Positions 25,140 through 36,827 of a DNA stretch of 64,000 nucleotides are shown here, one piece after another; position 1 is the stretch's first letter; each line of letters begins with the position of its first letter. The notes beneath the pieces are model-generated. The model ran no database searches, was not told the origin of the DNA, and saw nothing but the letters and a program-made list of their open reading frames with translations. The DNA comes from Hyphococcus sp. GTDB taxonomy: Bacteria > Pseudomonadota > Alphaproteobacteria > Caulobacterales > Parvularculaceae. Position numbers and translations under genes: made by a program. The stretch is taken from positions 248,001 through 312,000 of the forward strand of contig JANQRY010000006.1 in assembly GCA_028284345.1 (NCBI GenBank), written 5' to 3'.

Positions 25140-26339
25140 TCAGTCTTTTGTTTCAAACGGTATGCGGATCGCAACGCATAGCCCCTGCGGATCGATACGG
25201 CGCAAACTGAACTCACACCGGTCCTGATAGAGATAGGCAAGCCGGTCGCGCATATTGACGAGACCGACGCCTGCTTTCGCGTCGCGCAACAGCGAGGCCG
25301 GGTCCTCCGGCGCATTCGGCCCGTTGTCGCAGACCCTCATCACGAGGGACTTGCCGTCCCGTTCCGCAATGACGGAAATCTCGCCGCCGGATTCCATATG
25401 GGCGATGGCGTATTTGATGGCGTTCTCGATCGCCGGCTGCAGGATCAGCGACGGCACGCGCGCGTCGAGCAGGTCGTCGTCAATGTCGAAATTAAGTTTC
25501 AGTCGGTCGGCGAAGCGCGTTTTCTCAATCTCAAGATAGAGCTTCAACGCCCGGACTTCTTCCGCAAGCGATGTTTTGAGCAAGGGATCGCTGTCGAGGG
25601 AATAGCGCAGGAACGCGGAAAGCTGCGAAATCATTTTGTTCGCCTGCTTGCCGTCCTGCTCTAGCACCAGCGTGGAAATCGCATTCAGCGTGTTGAACAG
25701 AAAATGGGGATTGAGCTGATAACGCAGCATCTTCAACTGCGCCTGATCGGCGAGCCGCGCCGACAGGACGACGCGCTCCATCTCGTTGCGCAGATTGAGA
25801 TAATAGTTGATGCCGAAATAAAACCCAGCCCAGGAGCCGAGCAAAAACAGATTGGCCTGAATATCTGGTAGGAGAAGCAAAAGCTGGTTGCCGACGCCGA
25901 ACGGCACGTTGCGCGTGTCGAGCCATTCGGGCCCGAAAATATAGCTGAAGATCTTCGTCTTCATCGCCGCCATGGCGACCGCCATCAGGATGGTCGACGG
26001 GATGGCGATCAGAAAAATGTAAATCGGTTTCTGCCGGCGCGCATAGTGATAGATCGGACGCGCGAGAATGCTTGTCGTTAAAAATCCGACCAGGGACGAA
26101 GCGAGGGAATAAAGCAGCGCCTCCGGCGTTCGCCCGGCGACAAAAGTCGAGACGCTGGAGACATGCAGGATGAAAAAGCCGAGCCAGCCGGCGATCTGGA
26201 GCACCCAGAACATCCGGTTCTTGTCGGCGAACAGCCAGTTCATCCACTGGCGCGACCGGCCCTGAGCGTCGATAAAGGGGCCGGTTTTCGGCCGCGGGAG
26301 TTCCGCCGTCGTCATATGTCTGTGCCGCGAGTCATCCAT
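25140..26339 (-). CDS. Sensor histidine kinase, LytS/YehU type
   Basis: Inner-membrane sensor of about 399 residues with four hydrophobic segments in the first 190 (from MFWVLQIAGWLGFFILHVSS to LLPDIQANLFLLGSWAGFYF). The His_kinase domain PF06580 follows, with the phospho-acceptor His in LRYQLNPHFLFNTLNAIS. The HATPase domain has SLILQPAIENAIKYA and CDNGPN. No periplasmic sensing domain is seen, so the membrane part is the likely sensor. The start is unsure: ATG 26339, or TTG 26348, which is better spaced from AAGGAG. It is the first gene of the two-component operon. Confidence 0.92.
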   Translation of the reverse strand: MDDSRHRHMTTAELPRPKTGPFIDAQGRSRQWMNWLFADKNRMFWVLQIAGWLGFFILHVSSVSTFVAGRTPEALLYSLASSLVGFLTTSILARPIYHYARRQKPIYIFLIAIPSTILMAVAMAAMKTKIFSYIFGPEWLDTRNVPFGVGNQLLLLLPDIQANLFLLGSWAGFYFGINYYLNLRNEMERVVLSARLADQAQLKMLRYQLNPHFLFNTLNAISTLVLEQDGKQANKMISQLSAFLRYSLDSDPLLKTSLAEEVRALKLYLEIEKTRFADRLKLNFDIDDDLLDARVPSLILQPAIENAIKYAIAHMESGGEISVIAERDGKSLVMRVCDNGPNAPEDPASLLRDAKAGVGLVNMRDRLAYLYQDRCEFSLRRIDPQGLCVAIRIPFETKD

Positions 26340-26433
26340 GGCTATCAACGCGGCTCCTTAAGAATGCGCAACCTCGGCTGCGGCGAAGCGAGCCCGCCCC
26401 GCGACAAACGTCGCGTTATCGCGGATGGGGCGG

Positions 26434-29400
26434 TCATTCGCTTAAGGACAGGAGGCGAACATCGCCCCCCGCCGCCGTCGTGTTGATGGTTAACGTGCGC
26501 TCCGTGCAATACCGCCACGGGGCGTCCTCTGCGGAAACGACGGGGACGATTGAGCCTGGCCTTTCGGCGAGGGTCTTCTCGATCACCGCCCGTCCCGCAT
26601 CGCCGCCGTCAAAGCAGACAAGGCGGACTGCGTCATGCAAGAGAGCAGCGCGCGGGAGCGGTCCGTCTACGACGTGCACGATGCCTGACGGTGCGCCGGC
26701 GTCGTTGAGCGCGCGTTTGAGGAGGTCTGCGTTTCTCGATTGCGCGCAGACGACGACGTTGCCTGCGGCAATTGCTTTCAACGCTTGCAAGGCGCCGTCG
26801 GTATCGCCGCCTAGGCAAAGGGCGACGCCGCGGCCGCGCAGTTTCAGCGTATTGGCTTCGCCGGTCGGCCCCGGCAGTTCCGCATTGCCTGCGGCGAGCA
26901 TCGCCATCTCCCTGACATCGTCGCGAACGGCGCCGGACGCAAAGTCGACTGTCTTCAGCGCGGCGTCGATCATGTCGGCGCGAGGGCAAGCGCTCCATGC
27001 GGCGTAGGTTTCGGCGCTTTGGGCGAAGTGTTTTGCGAGCGCGTTGTCGATGTCGCCGTCGCTAAGCGTGGCCTCGGCTGTCGATTCTTCGCGTCGCCGT
27101 TGCACCAGCGCCTTCAGGTAATGAGGGCCGCCGGCTTTCGGGCCGGTTCCGGACAGCGCTTCGCCGCCAAAAGGCTGCACGCCGACGACGGCGCCGATCT
27201 GGTTGCGGTTGACATAGACATTGCCGATGCGCGCGCGCCGGGCGATTTCATTCATCGTTTCGTCGATGCGCGTGTGAACGCCCATGGTGAGACCATAGCC
27301 GAGGCCGTTGATGGAAGCGACCAGATCGCCCAGCGCGTCGGCGGCGTAGCGCACGACATGAAGGACCGGACCGAAGATCTCCTGGCTGAGATCGCCGAGC
27401 GCGCCGATCTCAAATGCCGCCGGACGCACGAACGTTCCGTCGCCGTCGCTCACATTGGGCGCGCGCGCGATCAGGCGCGCCTCTTGTTCAAGGTGCCCAA
27501 CATGCCGGTCAATGTTGTCGCGGGCCTCGCGGTCGATGACGGGGCCCACATCGGTCTGCAGTTTCGCCGGATCGCCGATGCGAAGCTCCGTCATGGCGCC
27601 GGCGAGCATCTCCTCGAAACGGTCGAAAATATCGTCCTGGATGCAGACAACACGGCAGGCCGAACAGCGTTGGCCAGCGCTTTGAAAGGCGGACGCGATC
27701 GTATCCGTGACCGCCTGTTCAAGGAGCGCGGTCGAATCGATGATCATGGCGTTGATGCCGCCGGTTTCGGCGATGAGCGCAACGTCGACGCGGCCTCGAT
27801 CGACGAGGGTTTTCTTGATGGCCTTGGCCGTCGCTGTCGACCCGGTGAAAACGACGCCGTTCACATGATCGTTGGCGACAAGCGGCGCACCGACCGTCGG
27901 GCCGTCGCCGGGAATGTAATGAAGCGCGCCCGCCGGAACGCCGGCTTCGTGCAAGAGCCTGACAGCCTCGAAGGCGATCAGCGGCGTCTGTTCCGCGGGC
28001 TTGGCGATGACGCAATTGCCTGCGGCAAGGGCGGCGCTCGCTTGTCCGAGGAAGATGGCGAGCGGGAAATTCCACGGCGAAATGCACGCGACAACGCCGA
28101 GCGGGTCGCCGTGAAGCGTTTCGCATTCATCCGCATAGTAACGAAGGAAGTCGACCGCCTCGCGCACTTCCGCGATGGCGTCGGGCCAGGTCTTGCCCGC
28201 TTCCGCGACAGCGAGCGCCATAAACTCTTCGCCGCGATCTTCAAGAAGGGACGCAGCCTTGCGCAGCGTATAGGCGCGCGTCTTCGCCGGCGTCGCCGCC
28301 CATTTCGGTGAAAACTGCGCGGCGGCGGCGCAGGCCCGTTCGATGTCTTTCGCGGAGCCTGTCGCCACGGCGCCGACGGCCGTGTCGGCGAAGGCCGGAT
28401 TAAGAACCGGCGCTGCGGCGCCGTCGATCGTTTCCCCGTTGACGATGGGCGCCGCAATGCAATCCGGCGCCCGGGTCGAAACCAGTTTTTCCGTGGTTTC
28501 GGGATCGGTCTCGTCCCAGCCTTTTGCGGCGAGCCGCCCGCCAAGATGATCGCGTGGGGCGGGGATGTGCGGGTTGGACATTGTCTCCAGCGTTTCGATT
28601 TCATCCAGCGGATCGGCGACAATATCGTCGACGGACAAATCGGGATCGATGAGCTGGTTAACGAAAGAGGAGTTGGCGCCGTTTTCCAAAAGCCGGCGAA
28701 CGAGATAGGGAAGCAGTTCCTTATGACCGCCCACCGGCGCGTAGATGCGCGACACGCCGCCTTTCGCGATCAGGCTGTCGTGCAGCGACTCGCCCATCCC
28801 GTGCAGGCGCTGAAATTCGTAGTCTGAATAATCGCTCGCTATTTCCATGACGGTCGTGGCGGTGAGCGCGTTATGGGTCGCAAACTGCGGATACATGGCG
28901 TCGGTCGATGATAGAATCTTTCGCGCGCAGGCGACGTAGGAAAGATCGGTCAGCGTCTTGCGGGTGAAGACGGGATAGCTTTCAAGGCCCATCACCTGCG
29001 CGCGTTTGATTTCAGCGTCCCAATAGGCGCCCTTGACGAGCCGCACCATGATTCGCCTGCCGGTTTCGCGGGCAAGCGAGGCTAGCCAGTCAAGAACATG
29101 GGGCGCGCGGCGCTGATAGGCCTGCACGACAACGCCGAAGCCGCGCCAGCCCGCAAGGCTCGGGTCGCGCATGAGGTGTTCGATAATGTCGAGCGATAGA
29201 TCCAGCCGGTCGGCCTCTTCCGCGTCGATGTTAAAGCCCATATTGGCGGCCTTGGCCTGACGCGCGAGGGTGGCGACGCGCGCGCCGAGTTCGGTCAGCA
29301 CGCGCTCTTTCTTGCCATACTCATAGCGGGGATGCAGCGCCGACAGCTTGACGGAGATGCCCGGGTTGTCGACGGCGTGCTCGGCGTTCGCGTGTTTGGC

Positions 29401-30096
29401 GATGGCCGCGATAGCGGTTTCGTAATCGTCGAAATAGCGGTCCGCGTCGGCGATGGTGTGGGCCGCTTCGCCCAGCATGTCGAAGGAGAAGCGATAGCCA
29501 TTCGATTCGAATTTGCGCCCGCGCCGCATCGCCTCGTCAATCGTTTCGCCGAGCACGAAATGTTCGCCCATGACGCGCATCGCCTGGGCGACGGAGGCGC
29601 GAATGACCGGCTCCCCCAGACGGTCGAGGGCGTCTTTGGTCGCTTTCGCCATGCGCCCGAGTGGGTCCTTCGCCTCGACGTCGTCAAGCCACGCCGCCGT
29701 CAGCATCAGGGCCCGCGTTGAGAAGTTGACCAGCGGGAAGGGGCTCTTGCCTTTATGGGCCGTCCAGTCGCCGGCCTCGATCTTGTCTTCGATGAGCGAA
29801 TTGGCGGTCGCCGCGTCGGGCGTTCTCAGCAAGGCTTCCGCAAGGCGCATCAGCGTGACGCCTTCGGCGGTCGACAGTCCGTATTCCTGCAAAAATTTAT
29901 CGATCAGGCCCGAACGCATGGCGCCGGCGCGCGCCAGCGCAACAAACTCCGCGGCGCGGGCCTGCGCCCGGTTCCGCGCTTGCCCGTCGAGGGCGGCGAG
30001 CGATATGAGCGTGCGCGCATGCGCTTCTTCCTGCACAAGCGTGTGATGTCGGATCGTCCGGCGCAGGGCCGCGAGGCTATCAGCGTCGTCGTTCAT
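26434..30096 (-). CDS. putA: Bifunctional proline dehydrogenase/P5C dehydrogenase
   Basis: Oxidises proline to glutamate in two steps, with FAD and then NAD, passing electrons to the quinone pool. The 1220-residue protein lacks the N-terminal ribbon-helix-helix DNA-binding domain of E. coli PutA, so it is unlikely to repress its own gene. The PRODH barrel (about 180-480) includes MVRLVKGAYWDAEIKRAQV and YAPVGGHKELLPYLVRRLLE. The aldehyde dehydrogenase domain (about 530-985) has CISPWNFPLAIF, VVFTGSTATAKAI and catalytic Cys in FQSAGQRCSACR. A degenerate ALDH-like C-terminal domain follows. ATG 30096 after GCGGA is chosen over the upstream in-frame Met at 30147. Divergent from the thiolase gene. 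Confidence 0.94.
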   Translation of the reverse strand: MNDDADSLAALRRTIRHHTLVQEEAHARTLISLAALDGQARNRAQARAAEFVALARAGAMRSGLIDKFLQEYGLSTAEGVTLMRLAEALLRTPDAATANSLIEDKIEAGDWTAHKGKSPFPLVNFSTRALMLTAAWLDDVEAKDPLGRMAKATKDALDRLGEPVIRASVAQAMRVMGEHFVLGETIDEAMRRGRKFESNGYRFSFDMLGEAAHTIADADRYFDDYETAIAAIAKHANAEHAVDNPGISVKLSALHPRYEYGKKERVLTELGARVATLARQAKAANMGFNIDAEEADRLDLSLDIIEHLMRDPSLAGWRGFGVVVQAYQRRAPHVLDWLASLARETGRRIMVRLVKGAYWDAEIKRAQVMGLESYPVFTRKTLTDLSYVACARKILSSTDAMYPQFATHNALTATTVMEIASDYSDYEFQRLHGMGESLHDSLIAKGGVSRIYAPVGGHKELLPYLVRRLLENGANSSFVNQLIDPDLSVDDIVADPLDEIETLETMSNPHIPAPRDHLGGRLAAKGWDETDPETTEKLVSTRAPDCIAAPIVNGETIDGAAAPVLNPAFADTAVGAVATGSAKDIERACAAAAQFSPKWAATPAKTRAYTLRKAASLLEDRGEEFMALAVAEAGKTWPDAIAEVREAVDFLRYYADECETLHGDPLGVVACISPWNFPLAIFLGQASAALAAGNCVIAKPAEQTPLIAFEAVRLLHEAGVPAGALHYIPGDGPTVGAPLVANDHVNGVVFTGSTATAKAIKKTLVDRGRVDVALIAETGGINAMIIDSTALLEQAVTDTIASAFQSAGQRCSACRVVCIQDDIFDRFEEMLAGAMTELRIGDPAKLQTDVGPVIDREARDNIDRHVGHLEQEARLIARAPNVSDGDGTFVRPAAFEIGALGDLSQEIFGPVLHVVRYAADALGDLVASINGLGYGLTMGVHTRIDETMNEIARRARIGNVYVNRNQIGAVVGVQPFGGEALSGTGPKAGGPHYLKALVQRRREESTAEATLSDGDIDNALAKHFAQSAETYAAWSACPRADMIDAALKTVDFASGAVRDDVREMAMLAAGNAELPGPTGEANTLKLRGRGVALCLGGDTDGALQALKAIAAGNVVVCAQSRNADLLKRALNDAGAPSGIVHVVDGPLPRAALLHDAVRLVCFDGGDAGRAVIEKTLAERPGSIVPVVSAEDAPWRYCTERTLTINTTAAGGDVRLLSLSE

Positions 30097-30317
30097 CCGA
30101 GATTCCGCACAAGGTATTGAACATCCTTCGCAATAGCCGTTTCGCAAGGGTCTGTCATCTTGCGCCGCGGCGGTTCATATTGACATTCTAAAACGGCCCG
30201 GCGCACTGCGTTGCGGCATTGCGAAAGACCTGTCGACCGCATACCTAACGCTCGAATGCCGCCGCGCCGGCGCGGCGCGAAATCCCAGTCGGAACAACGC
30301 CGAAAGGACCCAATTTC

Positions 30318-31529
30318 ATGACGGATGCATTTATCTACGATGCGGTGCGAACGCCGCGGGGGAAAGGCAAGGCGGACGGGTCTCTGCATGAGATCACGCC
30401 GGTGTCCCTCGCCACCCAGGTCCTTGAAGCCGTTCGCGACCGGAATGAGATCGACACGGCTGAAATTGACGACGTGGCCTTCGGTTGCGTCTCCCCGGTC
30501 GGAGAGCAGGGCGCGGTAATCACGCGGTCGGCGATTTTGAACGCCGGTTTTTCCGACACCACCGCCGGCATTCACGTCAACCGGTTCTGCGCGTCCGGTC
30601 TTGAGTCGATCAACATTGCCGCGTCCAAGGTGAAGGCGGGCGAGGCTGATCTCACCATCGGCGGCGGCGTTGAGTCCATGAGCCGCGTGCCCATGGGATC
30701 GGACGGCGGCGCCATGGCGACGGACCCGGCCGTCGCGTTTAAGTCGTACTTTGTGCCGCAGGGCATTTCCGCCGACCTGATCGCAACCAAATACGGGCTG
30801 TCCCGCGACGACGTCGACGCCTATGCGGTTGAGAGCCAGAAACGCGCGGCGAAATCCTGGGAGGAAAACCGTTTCGAAAAGTCTATCGTGCCGGTTAAGG
30901 ACGTGATGGGCGAGCCGGTGCTCGCTCACGATGAAACCGTTCGCGCCAATACGGACATGCAGACCCTAGGCGCGCTCAACCCGTCCTTCGCCATGATGGG
31001 CGAGCAGTTCGGTTTTAACGCCGTCGCCATTCAGAAATATCCGGAAGTCGAAAAAATCAATCATGTTCATCACGCCGGCAATTCCTCCGGCATTGTCGAC
31101 GGCGCCGCGGCGGTGCTGATCGGCAATGAGGAGATCGGCAAGAAACTGGGCCTCAAACCCCGCGCGCGCATTCGCGCCGCCGCGTCGATCGGGTCGGAAC
31201 CGACGATCATGCTGACAGGCCCCGAATTTGCGGCGAAAAAAGTCCTTGCCCGCGCCGGCATGGACAAGAAAGACATCGATCTCTGGGAACTCAATGAAGC
31301 CTTCGCGTCCGTTGTGCTGCGCTTCATGCAGGCCCTCGACATCGATCACAACGAGATCAACGTCAATGGCGGCGCCATCGCCATGGGCCATCCGCTCGGC
31401 GCCACGGGCGCCATGATCTTCGGCACGATGGTCGATGAGCTCGAACGCTCGAACAAGGAAACCGCGCTCGTCACCCTGTGCATCGGCGGCGGCATGGGCA
31501 CGGCGACCATCATCGAACGCGTCAACTAA
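30318..31529 (+). CDS. Acetyl-CoA acyltransferase (thiolase), FadA/FadI-like
   Basis: Cleaves 3-ketoacyl-CoA in the last step of beta-oxidation. The 403-residue protein has acyl-accepting Cys91 in [13 protein letters not shown], then [21 protein letters not shown], His in [14 protein letters not shown], and the second active Cys in [17 protein letters not shown] lies before the ATG. The partner multifunctional protein gene starts 18 bases after its stop, so the two are co-transcribed and encode the two subunits of a fatty-acid oxidation complex. Confidence 0.93.
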   Translation: MTDAFIYDAVRTPRGKGKADGSLHEITPVSLATQVLEAVRDRNEIDTAEIDDVAFGCVSPVGEQGAVITRSAILNAGFSDTTAGIHVNRFCASGLESINIAASKVKAGEADLTIGGGVESMSRVPMGSDGGAMATDPAVAFKSYFVPQGISADLIATKYGLSRDDVDAYAVESQKRAAKSWEENRFEKSIVPVKDVMGEPVLAHDETVRANTDMQTLGALNPSFAMMGEQFGFNAVAIQKYPEVEKINHVHHAGNSSGIVDGAAAVLIGNEEIGKKLGLKPRARIRAAASIGSEPTIMLTGPEFAAKKVLARAGMDKKDIDLWELNEAFASVVLRFMQALDIDHNEINVNGGAIAMGHPLGATGAMIFGTMVDELERSNKETALVTLCIGGGMGTATIIERVN

Positions 31530-31547
31530 TCAGAGGCGATAAGAAGC

Positions 31548-33740
<2,193 letters not shown>

Positions 33741-33756
33741 CGAGAGTCAGGATGGC

Positions 33757-33788
33757 ATCCCGGGTCGGCGCACAGATCGGCCCGGGAT
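33757..33788. terminator. Palindromic element between convergent genes
   Basis: ATCCCGGG (33757-33764) and CCCGGGAT (33781-33788) form an inverted repeat between the fadB/J-like gene and the convergent PHA-protein gene. It may terminate transcription from both sides. It shares the CCCGGGATGAC edge with the larger palindromic element at 57788-57928, so it may be a repeat-family member. Confidence 0.5.
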
Positions 33789-33800
33789 GACCAACCGCGC

Positions 33801-34118
33801 CTACTTCTTCTCCAGCAGCAGTTTGCCTTCCTTCTCGACCTTGCCGGCGATGGTTTCGGCGATCGATGCGAGGATGTTGGGTAGCGTTGCCGTTATGCGC
33901 ACATGCTGCGGAAAGATGTCGATCTCGCCGGTAATGGTCTGACCGAGGCCCTTGGCGATAAAGGTCAGGCGATCCTCCGTCTCCCAATTTTCGCTGAATT
34001 TGAACACCATGCCGCCGGACAATTGCTGTTGCAATTTGCCGGAGCCGTCGCGGAACCGCGCCCGCGCTTCTTCAAGGCCAAGATCGTGAGATAGGGTAAC
34101 GGTCACGGGCCGCGGCAT
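33801..34118 (-). CDS. Polyhydroxyalkanoic acid system family protein
   Basis: A 105-residue protein of the PHA granule-associated family (PF09650), small proteins of unknown exact role found with polyhydroxyalkanoate systems and elsewhere. It begins PRPVTVTLSHDLGLEEARAR and continues with a strand-rich core (FIAKGLGQTITGEIDIFPQH) and a helix ending in a KEGKLLLEKK tail. ATG 34118 follows AAGGA closely; the longer frame to 34271 has no family similarity. No PHA synthase gene is in this window. Confidence 0.75.
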   Translation of the reverse strand: MPRPVTVTLSHDLGLEEARARFRDGSGKLQQQLSGGMVFKFSENWETEDRLTFIAKGLGQTITGEIDIFPQHVRITATLPNILASIAETIAGKVEKEGKLLLEKK

Positions 34119-34269
34119 AATTTTCCTTTCGGCAGGGCCCATTGCAGATAAGGCCGCGGGGGCGGAAATCAATAGCGCCGGCGGCGTGCGGGCGCTATGG
34201 CGCAACGGCGCCAATTTTCGTAGACTTTTATTCAGGCATAGGAACGCTGTGTAGGGAGCGGATGGCGAC

Positions 34270-35019
34270 ATGAAAATCTTGATCTGGATAGTATCGCTTG
34301 TCGCGCTCGGGGCGGCCGTGGCGATTGCGGTTGCGGGACCGGGAACGCGACTTGGGCTTTGGGACTATGGAACGGGCCTTGGTCTTATTCGACAGATGGC
34401 GCTGCCGGTCATGATCGCGGCGGCGGCGAGCGTTGCGGCCTTCGTTCTTGCGCTCTTTATCGCCCGCGGCTTGTCGCCCCTCCCGCTGATTGCGGCGGTT
34501 TTCGCTGGCGTTGCGGCAATGGTTCCCGTCAAGATGAAAGCGGCCTTCGAGGCGAACCCCTTCATTCATGACATCACGACGGATTTCAGCGATCCGCCGA
34601 TGATCGTCGCCGCGGCGAATGAAGACCGGAAAAACCCGCCGGACTATGTTGGCGACGCGCCGGCGCCGCGCAGCGACATGACAACAGCCGAGGCCCAGCG
34701 CGCGGCGTTTCCTGATATCGAAACCATCCGCACCGGGAAAAACGTCGATGATGCGGCGGCGATTGCGGGATCGGTCGTGACGGAGATGGGAATGAAGCTC
34801 CTGAGCGACGGCCCCGCCGAGGACGGCTGGGCGATCGAAGCGGCCTATACGTCGTTCTGGTTCGGATTTGTCGACGACTTCGTTGTGCGCATTCGTCCCG
34901 ACGGCGACGGCGCCATCGTCGATGTGCGGTCGAAGTCTCGCATCGGCGGTTCCGATCTCGGCGCAAACGCCAAGCGCGTCACGACGTTCATGGAAAAGTT
35001 TGAGGCGGCGTCAGCCTAG
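34270..35019 (+). CDS. DUF1499 membrane protein
   Basis: A 249-residue protein with three hydrophobic segments in the first 100 residues (around 4-24, 42-65 and 70-88), followed by a DUF1499 domain (about 105-245) with FIHDITTDFSDPP near its start and VDVRSKSRIGGSDLGANAKR near its end. The function of the family is unknown; the domain probably faces the periplasm. GGGAG precedes the start. Its last four bases overlap the end of the convergent purN gene. Confidence 0.82.
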   Translation: MKILIWIVSLVALGAAVAIAVAGPGTRLGLWDYGTGLGLIRQMALPVMIAAAASVAAFVLALFIARGLSPLPLIAAVFAGVAAMVPVKMKAAFEANPFIHDITTDFSDPPMIVAAANEDRKNPPDYVGDAPAPRSDMTTAEAQRAAFPDIETIRTGKNVDDAAAIAGSVVTEMGMKLLSDGPAEDGWAIEAAYTSFWFGFVDDFVVRIRPDGDGAIVDVRSKSRIGGSDLGANAKRVTTFMEKFEAASA

Positions 35020-35669
35020 TCAACCGGCGGGTTGATGAGCGATCCCGCGCCTTCAACTTGCGCGTCATATTGCACGACGGCGCCGGAGATGCGCGCGCGG
35101 CCATCGACAATCAAGCGCAGGCATTGCGGATAGAGCCGGTGCTCCTGTTCGAGAATGCGTTCCGAAAGGCTTTCCAGCGTGTCGCCGGGCAGGACCGGGA
35201 CCGCGGCCTGGCCGATAATCGGCCCGGCGTCCATTTCCGCGGACACAAAATGAACGGTACAGCCGGCGATCTTGACGCCGGCGTCGAGCATCCGTTCCTG
35301 CACGTGAAGCCCGCGAAAGGCGGGGAGGAGCGAGGGGTGAATGTTGATCAGCCGTCCGCGCCATTCATCGACAAACCCGGGCGACAGCATGCGCATGAAG
35401 CCGGCAAGGCAGACATAATCGACCTTGGCGGCGCGAAGCCGTTCGGAAACCGCCTCGTCGAAATCCTCGCGCGTTTCGAAATCGCGGTGATCGATGACCG
35501 CTTGCGTGACGCCAGCCTTGCGCGCCAGGTCGAGGCCGGCCGCTTTCGGCTTGTTTGAAATGACGAGGACGATATCAGCCGGATAGTCCGGCGCCGCGCA
35601 GGCGTCCAGGAGCGCCTTGAGATTGGATCCGCGACCGGAGATGAGGACGGCGATTTTTGCGTCGGGCAT
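35016..35669 (-). CDS. purN: Phosphoribosylglycinamide formyltransferase
   Basis: Transfers the formyl group of 10-formyltetrahydrofolate to GAR in purine synthesis. The 217-residue protein has VLISGRGSNLKALL for substrate binding, LAGFMRMLSP, the catalytic Asn and His in INIHPSLLPAFRG, and the conserved Asp in SAEMDAGPIIGQ. It starts six bases after the purM stop, so purM-purN form an operon as in many bacteria. Confidence 0.95.
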   Translation of the reverse strand: MPDAKIAVLISGRGSNLKALLDACAAPDYPADIVLVISNKPKAAGLDLARKAGVTQAVIDHRDFETREDFDEAVSERLRAAKVDYVCLAGFMRMLSPGFVDEWRGRLINIHPSLLPAFRGLHVQERMLDAGVKIAGCTVHFVSAEMDAGPIIGQAAVPVLPGDTLESLSERILEQEHRLYPQCLRLIVDGRARISGAVVQYDAQVEGAGSLINPPVD

Positions 35670-35675
35670 TTCAGA

Positions 35676-36680
35676 TTAGTTCTTCTCGACTACGCCGATC
35701 ATGCGGGCGTCTTCGCCGGCGTCGGTTAGCGCCGCCAAGACACGGTCGGCTTTTTCCGGGGCTGAGACAACGACCCCGCCAATGCCGCAGTTAAAGGTCC
35801 GGCGCATGTCGGCGTCGCTGACGTCGCCGGCTTCTTTGAGCCACTGGAACAGCGGCGGCAGGGATAAGGCGTTGTCGTCAAATACGGGCGCAAGCCCCGC
35901 CGGCAGGACGCGCGGTGTGTTGTCCGTCAGGCCGCCGCCGGTGATATGAGCGAAGGCGCGGATGTCGCCGGCGCGCATTAGCGGCAACAGGGAGCGCACG
36001 TAAATTTTTGTCGGCGCCAGCAACGCATCGCCGAGGCTCTGCGCCGCGTTGAACGGCGCCGGCGCGTCGAGGCGCGCGCCCGTTGCGTCGACGATCTTTC
36101 TGATCAGCGAATAGCCGTTGGAATGGGCGCCGGAGGAGGCGAGGCCGATCAGCGCGTCGCCCGCCGATACGTCCCGGGGCAGGAGCGCGCCCCGCTCCGC
36201 CGCGCCAACGCAAAAGCCGGCGAGATCGTATTCGCCCTTCGCATACATGCCCGGCATTTCCGCCGTTTCGCCGCCGATCAGGGCACAGCCCGCTTGCCGG
36301 CAGCCTTCCGCGACGCCGGAAACGACGCTGGCGGCGGTCTCTTCGCTGAGTACGCCTGTTGCAAAATAATCAAGGAAAAACAGAGGCTCCGCGCCTTGTG
36401 CTAAGACGTCGTTGGCGCACATGGCGACAAGATCGACGCCGATCGTGTCGTGGCGTCCGGTTGCGATCGCCAGTTTCAGCTTGGTGCCGACGCCGTCCGC
36501 GCCCGATACGAGGATGGGATCGGCAAACCCCGCGGCCTTGAGGTCGAAAAGGCCGCCAAATCCGCCCAGCGCGGAATCCGCGCCGGCCCTGGCGGTCGAT
36601 TTCGCCATCGGCGCGATCGCCCGGATAAGCCGGTCGCCGGCGTCTATATCGACGCCTGCGGATTTGTAAGCATCGCCCAT
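35676..36680 (-). CDS. purM: Phosphoribosylformylglycinamidine cyclo-ligase
   Basis: Closes the imidazole ring of AIR with ATP, the fifth step of purine synthesis. The 334-residue protein starts [19 protein letters not shown] and has [58 protein letters not shown] and [16 protein letters not shown], all PurM signatures. ATG 36680 has AGGAG at seven bases; the longer frame to 36698 does not. First gene of the purMN operon; divergent from the DUF2066 gene. Confidence 0.96.
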   Translation of the reverse strand: MGDAYKSAGVDIDAGDRLIRAIAPMAKSTARAGADSALGGFGGLFDLKAAGFADPILVSGADGVGTKLKLAIATGRHDTIGVDLVAMCANDVLAQGAEPLFFLDYFATGVLSEETAASVVSGVAEGCRQAGCALIGGETAEMPGMYAKGEYDLAGFCVGAAERGALLPRDVSAGDALIGLASSGAHSNGYSLIRKIVDATGARLDAPAPFNAAQSLGDALLAPTKIYVRSLLPLMRAGDIRAFAHITGGGLTDNTPRVLPAGLAPVFDDNALSLPPLFQWLKEAGDVSDADMRRTFNCGIGGVVVSAPEKADRVLAALTDAGEDARMIGVVEKN

Positions 36681-36827
36681 GGCGCATCTCCTAGCCAAAG
36701 CCGGCGCCTTGGCGCAACTAAATGCTGTGATTGCGTGAAATGGGGTCGTTTCGGACGGGCGGCGCGGCTATATTGGAAAGGCCGCGGGCGGGGCCGGCGG
36801 GCGAACAGCCAGAGGTGAAAAATCAGC

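Noticed and set aside
27019-28311. 430-codon plus-strand ORF antisense to putA
   Set aside because: putA motifs are unambiguous, and the antisense product has no recognisable domain.
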